Shown here piece by piece: positions 7,901 through 11,049 of a stretch of 11,049 nucleotides of DNA. The DNA is taken from positions 1 to 11,049 of the forward strand of contig JAILIO010000210.1 of the NCBI GenBank assembly GCA_024695225.1. Reading direction: 5' to 3'. Both the position numbers and the translations under genes were made by a program. The stretch is from Lachnospiraceae bacterium (GTDB lineage: Bacteria; Bacillota; Clostridia; Lachnospirales; Lachnospiraceae). Within the stretch, counting starts at the first letter, position 1. Each line of letters begins with the position of its first letter. The notes under the pieces are model-generated. The model saw nothing but the letters and a program-made list of their open reading frames with translations, had not been told where the DNA came from and searched no databases.

Positions 7901-8770
7901 TCCCTCACTCTTTAATTTCTTCATGCCTATGAGGGCCAGATCCATAAGGCAGGGGAATCTCTTCTGATCGTCGCCGTAGAGTTCTTCCCTGGTGTCCTGA
8001 TAACTCTGGAAACTGGTCCTTATGGGGTCGCTGAAATAGCCTTCGTCAAAGGAAACATCCTTTATCTCAGTGGAGAATGTTGTGTGTCTGCAGTGATCCG
8101 ACCAGTAGGTGTCCAGAACCCGTATCTCCGTGATGGTGGGGTCTCTCTTTTCCTCATCCCGGAAATAACTTCTGACACAGAGCAGATCCTTGAAGGTCAT
8201 GGCAAGCCCCATGGACGAGCACAATTCCCTTATCTTCTCATCATCCATATCCCTGAAGCCTTCCATGACCTTCACATCATCAGGCTCGGGATAGGAAGTC
8301 CTCAAGGTTTCAGGCTTTTCTTCCGCCGCCACCCTGGAATCCACAGGGTTTATACAGTAATCCTGTATCTTTTTAAACTCCTCATCGGATATGCTGCCCT
8401 CCAGCACATATGTGACAGCGGTCCTTATGACCGGTTCCTCAGCTCCCCTGAGAAACCTTATGCACTGGACCGCGGAATCGGCTCTCTGATCGTACTGCCC
8501 CGGAAGATATTCGGATGAAAACACCCGGGCTCCCTCCGGGATATCGATCGAATCCTCATACAGGATGTCCACCGGAGGCTCGCTGAACACTGTGGTACAG
8601 GCTTTCCTGTATACATCCTCGGATATACCCTCGGAGTCGTATCTGATAAACTCCCTGACCCCTGTTATCCCTTTGATCCCCAGATATGCTTTTATCTCAT
8701 ACAAAAGCTGCGAAGCCTTGATGGCATATTCCGGTTTCTTTTCGACAAATACTCTTTTTACACTCATCAT
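4964..8770 (-). CDS. purL: Phosphoribosylformylglycinamidine synthase, single-chain clade-II type
   Basis: A 1268-residue fusion enzyme that converts FGAR, glutamine and ATP into FGAM, the fourth step of purine synthesis, in the cytoplasm. The first 140 residues or so are a PurS-like N-terminal region. Two synthetase halves follow: DTYWSDHCRHTTF at 220-232, FKNETHNHPTEIEPFGGAA at 327-345 (ATP/metal site), GGRTGRDGIGGATGSS at 455-470, NDFGAGGVAVAIGELADG at 513-530, and in the second half GGKDSMSGSF at 795-804. From about 1005 comes a PurQ-like glutaminase: PGTNCEYD at 1012-1019, FPGGFSAGDE at 1063-1072, nucleophile Cys1108 in GICNGFQ, and His1238/Glu1240 in HSER as the rest of the triad. All key residues are present. 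Two ATGs lie side by side; GGGGG is 3 bases from the first and 6 from the second, so 8767 is equally possible. It begins 11 bases after tetR, with no other purine gene nearby. Confidence 0.97.
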   Translation of the reverse strand: MMSVKRVFVEKKPEYAIKASQLLYEIKAYLGIKGITGVREFIRYDSEGISEDVYRKACTTVFSEPPVDILYEDSIDIPEGARVFSSEYLPGQYDQRADSAVQCIRFLRGAEEPVIRTAVTYVLEGSISDEEFKKIQDYCINPVDSRVAAEEKPETLRTSYPEPDDVKVMEGFRDMDDEKIRELCSSMGLAMTFKDLLCVRSYFRDEEKRDPTITEIRVLDTYWSDHCRHTTFSTEIKDVSFDEGYFSDPIRTSFQSYQDTREELYGDDQKRFPCLMDLALIGMKKLKSEGKLTDLEESEENNACTVIVNIDVDRGDGMETEEWLLFFKNETHNHPTEIEPFGGAATCLGGAIRDPLSGRGYVYQAMRVTGASDPRVPESETLPGKLSQKRLVRGAAHGYSSYGNQIGLATGYVKEIYHPGYKAKRLEIGAVMGAAPRKNVKRLSPTPGDSIILLGGRTGRDGIGGATGSSKAHTEKSIEDCGAEVQKGNALTERKLQRLFRRPEVSAVIKKCNDFGAGGVAVAIGELADGIEADLDLVPRKYEGLDGTELAISESQERMAVVVAPEDTEFFLERSREENLEATVVARVTDAPRLVLKWRGHRITDISRAFLSTNGAHQETTVHVPVPDEEENYIKKNASRKVAEDLEKGDIKAALKDTLSDLNVCSEKGLVEMFDSTIGAASVLMPFGGKYQMTPAQVMAAKLPVSGGETDAASVMAYGFDPYLSDWSPYHGAIYAVTESVARLVAAGCDPNGIHFTFQEYFKRMNNDPVRFGAPFAALLGAYDAQVGYGLASVGGKDSMSGSFNDIDVPPTLVSFAVDMAKASEVLTPELKKPGSRLVLISINRDDYDIPVYRDVKDTYSAVAGLIKEGLVLSAYAPDAFGVAAAVSVMAFGNGLGVDIDSDRMDPEDLFSFATGDLILEMSPEAVEKLEDTEVDCLDFGCVREEPVFRYGDVEVSIDEACKTWSEPLSKVFPYISAEGKERVECKVFSSGDMPVCRTRVSSPSVFIPVMPGTNCEYDTARAFERAGAKTRTEVFINLSETDIDESVRRYVKAIDESQIIMFPGGFSAGDEPDGSAKFFATAFENQNIKDAVTRLLEERDGLILGICNGFQALIKLGLVPWGRITGQDAASPTLTYNTIGRHISKMAYIKTVTDKSPWLSLAEPGGVYANPASHGEGRFVAPLDVIRKLEENGQIATRYCDPDGNISMDENYNINGSFGSVEGILSPDGRVFGKMTHSERIGENVQKNICGVQDMRLFEAGVRYFSL

Positions 8771-8781
8771 TCTCCCCCGTC

Positions 8782-9345
8782 TCAGCTGGAAGCCAGTCTG
8801 CTGATCATATGCATGATCTCCGAATCCACATCAGCACTGCGGATGCCGGATGTCTGTGCCTTTATCCTCATCCCTTCCAGGATGTACATTATATTCAGGG
8901 CGTCTCCTCCGGGGTCGGAACTTGTAAACTCCCCGGTCTCCATTCCCATCTCGATCACTCCGGTGAGAAATGATACCCCCTCATCAAACTCTTTCTTCAG
9001 ATACTCTTCCCGTCCGCTCCCGGCAAAACTGTACTCGTAAAGAGCTCTCTCCAGACTGCCGCTCTTTTTCAGTATCCTTTTTTTGCAGTTTCTGAGAAAA
9101 ACAGCCAGCACTTCTGCAGGCGAGCCGGATCCGGCATCGGGATATACATGGCTTTCCATTTCCTCCTTTATCACATCCCTGAACAGATCCTCCGTACCTG
9201 TGTAGTACAGATAGAGACCTCCCCTGCTGATGCCCGCGCTCTCCACCACGTCCGACATGGTCACATCCCGGTAACCACGCTCGGAAAACAGTTTTCGGGC
9301 ACAGTCAAAGATAAGTTTTTTCTTGCTCTCCGATCTTTCACTCAT
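8782..9345 (-). CDS. TetR-family transcriptional regulator
   Basis: A 187-residue repressor-type protein of normal TetR size. The N-terminal DNA-binding domain covers residues 8-55: the helix KLIFDCARKLFSERGYRDVT, then a helix-turn-helix DVVESAGISRGGLYLYY (32-48), followed by TEDLFRDVI. Relatives usually have an F or H at the place of the Y48-T49 step (YYYFxxKEDL), so this is a slight variant. The remaining helices form the ligand-binding and dimer domain, which is too variable to predict the effector. The gene starts 3 bases after the stop of the upstream DUF6508-like gene and ends 11 bases before purL, so the three are almost certainly one transcript. The ribosome binding site is weak (AAGGACTGAG), which fits translational coupling and low output. 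Inverted repeats over the promoter of this unit are candidate sites for autoregulation. Whether it also responds to a purine-related ligand is unknown. Confidence 0.9.
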   Translation of the reverse strand: MSERSESKKKLIFDCARKLFSERGYRDVTMSDVVESAGISRGGLYLYYTGTEDLFRDVIKEEMESHVYPDAGSGSPAEVLAVFLRNCKKRILKKSGSLERALYEYSFAGSGREEYLKKEFDEGVSFLTGVIEMGMETGEFTSSDPGGDALNIMYILEGMRIKAQTSGIRSADVDSEIMHMISRLASS

Positions 9346-9348
9346 CTC

Positions 9349-9858
9349 TCAGTCCTTCATCTCTATGGCAACACTCTTTTCAAGGGCGAGAGTGCGGCTC
9401 CAATAGTCGATATTTGCCTTCATTTTCTTGAGGACCGCCAGGAATATACCCTCTCTGACGCCCTTGGTCCACACAACGGCCTTATACGAGCCCTCCAGCA
9501 CATATTTGGAGAGAATGGCAGTTATGTTGTCCATTTCGATCAGATCGGACCTCTCGATCAGATCCTTCTCATCCTCCACAGTCCTTATCATCTTTTTGGA
9601 ATAAACATAAGGATAGTTTTTGTCGATGAGAGTTGTCTCCTTCACCTCTTTGATAAATGAGAGCAACGTCCCGTCATATACGGGAAACATGAGAGAATTC
9701 CGGGATATCCCCTGATCTCCGTAGGTGGATGCAGCCCCCACTCCGGCCTTGGATTCAAGGTAGGGCACATATCTCAGAAGAGGCTCCAGTTCAACCCTGT
9801 ATCTGTCCACCAGGGCAGCCATATATACTTTATCATTTCTGTTTTTTCCGGATTCCAT
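9349..9858 (-). CDS. DUF6508-like protein of unknown function
   Basis: A 169-residue soluble protein with no signal peptide or membrane segment. The layout resembles the DUF6508 family as I recall it: an N-terminal helix ending in LLRYVPYLES (27-36), then MFPVYDGTLLSFIKEVKETTLID (57-79, here given as MFPVYDGTLL and SFIKEVKETTLID), and a C-terminal block where LIERSDLIEMDNITAILSKY (100-119) is followed by WTKGVREGIFLAVLKKMK (130-147), matching the family's pattern of an LTxxVRxERFxxG-like helix pair. The usual arginine and phenylalanine of that block are replaced by VLEGSYKAV, so the match is partial. The ATG at 9858 has a very strong ribosome binding site, GGAGGTGAT, 5 bases upstream. It is the first gene of a unit with tetR and purL. 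Function is unknown; the position next to a regulator suggests regulatory accessory or stress roles, but that is only context. Confidence 0.72.
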   Translation of the reverse strand: MESGKNRNDKVYMAALVDRYRVELEPLLRYVPYLESKAGVGAASTYGDQGISRNSLMFPVYDGTLLSFIKEVKETTLIDKNYPYVYSKKMIRTVEDEKDLIERSDLIEMDNITAILSKYVLEGSYKAVVWTKGVREGIFLAVLKKMKANIDYWSRTLALEKSVAIEMKD

Positions 9859-9880
9859 ATGCGATCACCTCCGTACGCTA

Positions 9881-9901
9881 CATAATGTCCCATTTATGAC
9901 A
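9881..9901. promoter_or_regulatory. Inverted repeats over the promoter, candidate TetR operator
   Basis: Two overlapping inverted repeats cover the -10 element and much of the spacer of the promoter ahead of the DUF6508-tetR-purL unit. On the plus strand, CATAA (9881-9885) and TTATG (9894-9898) are separated by 8 bases, and TGTC (9886-9889) and GACA (9898-9901) by 8 bases. A bound dimer here would block RNA polymerase, the usual mode of TetR-family autoregulation. Binding is inferred; the repeats themselves are visible but short and imperfect. Confidence 0.4.
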
Positions 9902-9911
9902 CCTTTGTCAA
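9882..9911 (-). promoter_or_regulatory. Sigma-A-type promoter for the DUF6508-tetR-purL unit
   Basis: On the minus strand a perfect TTGACA (9911-9906), an 18-base spacer, and CATTAT (9887-9882), four of six bases matching TATAAT. The predicted start is about 9875, only about 17 bases before the ATG, so the leader would hold little more than the strong GGAGGTGAT ribosome binding site at 9872-9864. Confidence 0.62.
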
Positions 9912-9920
9912 TACCGTGAC

Positions 9921-9957
9921 CTGCCCACGCCCTTCATCTGTGTCTTGGGCATGGCAG
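9921..9957. repeat. Imperfect inverted repeat between the divergent promoters
   Basis: CTGCC-C-A-C-GCCC (9921-9932) faces GGGC-A-T-GGCAG (9947-9957) across a 14-base loop: about ten pairs with one mismatch and one bulged base. It is upstream of both divergent promoters and has no T tract on either strand, so it is not a terminator. It could be a protein-binding site or a chance structure. The rest of the 195-base gap (9859-10053) outside the promoters shows nothing I can assign. Confidence 0.3.
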
Positions 9958-10018
9958 ATCAGTCTTCACAAAGGCCCCATGAGCAGCCCTCCATCCACCT
10001 CCCGTATCTTCGCACTTC

Positions 10019-10047
10019 TTGACAGGGCGCAGTCTATATTCTAATTT
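10019..10047 (+). promoter_or_regulatory. Promoter of mscS, placing the start point at the ATG
   Basis: A perfect TTGACA (10019-10024), a 17-base spacer, and a weak -10 TAATTT (10042-10047). Counting the usual 7 bases from the end of the -10 puts the start point at 10054, the A of the ATG. A better-looking TATATT (10035-10040) has only a 10-base spacer from this -35 and no other -35, but would still leave a leader of only about 7 bases. Confidence 0.5.
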
Positions 10048-10053
10048 ATAGCC

Positions 10054-10842
10054 ATGGAAAACATGAACCCGAAAACAGCCATACTTGCAGTCATACTGGC
10101 CGTGTGCGTATGCATGCTGAGCATCAAGCTGGTGAATTTCCTCTTCCGCAGGGTCGAGAAAAAGACCAGTTCCGTAGCCCTTCGCTTCTTTAACAGCATT
10201 TCAAATGTGGGCATAGTGGTTGCCACTATGATAGTGATCTTCAACCTGTTCCCCAGCGTGAATACCCTGGGCTCCCAGCTGTTCCAGTCCGGCTCCATAG
10301 CCCTGGCCCTTTTCACCTTTGCCGCCCAGAAGCCCCTGGGAAATCTGATATCCGGACTTATCCTGTCCATTTCAAACCCCTTCTCAGTGGGTCAGAAGAT
10401 ACGGGTTGTAAACGGCGGGACCGTGGTTGCCGAGGGCATAGTCACGGGCATGACCATGAGACATACGGTGGTGGAACAGTACGACGGGCAGACCTGCATA
10501 GTGCCAAACAGTGTTATGGATGAGGCCGTCATCGTAAATACCAATTACACGGACTATGTGGGCAACTTCCTGGAGTTCGAGATCGGGTATTCCTCCGATG
10601 TGAAGCTTGCAAAAGAGATCGTAGAAGATGTGTGCAACAACACTGAAGGCGTGGTATCCCACGGGAATGTCCTGGTAAACAGGTTCACGGAAAACGGCGT
10701 TATATTGAAGATACAGGTCACAAGCAAAGATCTGAACGCAAGTTTCCTGTCAAACAGCAATATCAGGGAAACCGTGCTCAGGAGATTCCGGGAAAACTCC
10801 ATAGATATCCCCTACAACACCATCACCATCACAAAAGACTGA
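10054..10842 (+). CDS. mscS: Small MscS-family mechanosensitive channel
   Basis: A 262-residue membrane protein, near the 286 residues of E. coli MscS. MscS channels open under membrane tension to release solutes during osmotic downshock. Three hydrophobic segments are visible: about 8-31, 49-66 and 77-108. The third is the pore helix, rich in Ala and Gly (SGSIALALFTFAAQKPLGN), and runs into ISGLILSISNPFSVGQKIRV, the family's most conserved stretch, followed by the beta domain (VVEQYDGQTCIVPNSVM at about 139-155) and a C-terminal alpha-beta domain ending ENSIDIPYNTITI. The frame has a TAA just upstream at 10042-10044, so 10054 is the first ATG. No Shine-Dalgarno sequence precedes it; methionine 4 at 10063 has only a poor GGAA. 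It is divergent from the DUF6508 unit and converges on the YfhO-like gene with a 14-base gap. Which sibling type of MscS it is remains open. Confidence 0.92.
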   Translation: MENMNPKTAILAVILAVCVCMLSIKLVNFLFRRVEKKTSSVALRFFNSISNVGIVVATMIVIFNLFPSVNTLGSQLFQSGSIALALFTFAAQKPLGNLISGLILSISNPFSVGQKIRVVNGGTVVAEGIVTGMTMRHTVVEQYDGQTCIVPNSVMDEAVIVNTNYTDYVGNFLEFEIGYSSDVKLAKEIVEDVCNNTEGVVSHGNVLVNRFTENGVILKIQVTSKDLNASFLSNSNIRETVLRRFRENSIDIPYNTITITKD

Positions 10843-10856
10843 TAGCCGAGAATTTT

Positions 10857-11049
10857 TCAGACCCTTTTCTTTTTCATTTCCTTGACGAGGCAGAACACAA
10901 GCACCGCTATGGAGATCAGACTTATGAGAGCCCATATCCCCATGTGGGGAGTAGAATAACTGAATTCCACACTGTGCTTTCCCGGGCTTACCCTGACTGC
11001 CATGTAACAGTTGTCAGCCCTTATTATTTCAGTCTGTGCCCCGTCCAGA
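10857..11049 (-). CDS. YfhO-family membrane protein, C-terminal end only
   Basis: The last 63 codons of a minus-strand gene whose start lies beyond the right edge; the frame is open across the whole stretch and ends in TGA. It reads LDGAQTEIIRADNCYMAVRV, then SPGKHSVEFSYSTPHMG, then a single membrane helix (IWALISLISIAVLVFCLV) and a basic tail KEMKKKRV. This is the usual ending of YfhO-type multi-pass membrane proteins: a beta-rich domain with a vDGkx...aNxxFraVxVpaGxHxVxFxY pattern followed by a last helix. YfhO in Gram-positive bacteria is linked to glycosylation of lipoteichoic acid or other envelope polymers. With so little of the gene visible, the family call rests on this ending alone. 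It converges on mscS, and I see no good terminator in the 14 bases between them. Confidence 0.68.
   Translation of the reverse strand, partial: LDGAQTEIIRADNCYMAVRVSPGKHSVEFSYSTPHMGIWALISLISIAVLVFCLVKEMKKKRV

Noticed and set aside
10821..10832. CATCACCATCAC repeat at the end of mscS, resembling a histidine tag
   Set aside because: In the mscS frame it encodes alternating Thr and Ile of the final beta strand, not histidine, so it is not a vector remnant.
10843..10876. Possible bidirectional terminator between mscS and the YfhO-like gene
   Set aside because: Only a four-base-pair CTGA/TCAG stem can form before the T-rich stretch, too weak to call.

Overview
This window looks like a stretch of chromosome from a motile, Gram-positive anaerobe of the Clostridia, most likely a Lachnospiraceae-type organism. 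The evidence is a FlgM-FlgN-FlgK flagellar cluster behind a sigma-28/SigD-type promoter, a single-chain clade-II FGAM synthase, DegV and VanW proteins, and strong AGGAGG-type ribosome binding sites. ATA and AGG codons are frequent and TGA stops dominate. The genus call is an inference from gene content; I could run no database search.

Layout. Positions 1-3272 (minus strand) carry a flagellar hook-filament operon, flgM-flgN-flgK-flgK, with gaps of 12-14 bases. It contains two tandem, divergent FlgK paralogues; the second runs off the left edge. A promoter at 3341-3367 matches the sigma-28 consensus with the ideal 15-base spacer, and a stem-loop can form at the very 5' end of the predicted transcript. 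Positions 3377-3406 hold a strong intrinsic terminator for the next unit, degV-vanW (3430-4854, minus strand): a predicted fatty-acid-binding DegV/FakB protein and a small exported VanW-domain protein. That unit has its own sigma-A-like promoter at 4928-4957.

Positions 4964-9858 (minus strand) form another tight unit: a DUF6508-like protein, a TetR-family regulator and the 1268-residue purL. The gaps are only 3 and 11 bases, and the whole unit sits behind one promoter whose -10 region is overlapped by inverted repeats that look like an operator. This places a core purine-synthesis gene downstream of a local repressor gene.

Divergent from that promoter is a small MscS-type mechanosensitive channel gene (10054-10842, plus strand). 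It has no Shine-Dalgarno sequence and its promoter geometry predicts transcription starting at the ATG. The right edge holds the last 63 codons of a YfhO-like membrane protein on the minus strand, convergent with mscS.

I found no tRNA, rRNA, CRISPR, insertion sequence or phage genes. Most of the window is ordinary core genome. The points worth a second look are the tetR-purL coupling, the putative leaderless mscS, the duplicated FlgK and the architecture of the flgM control region.
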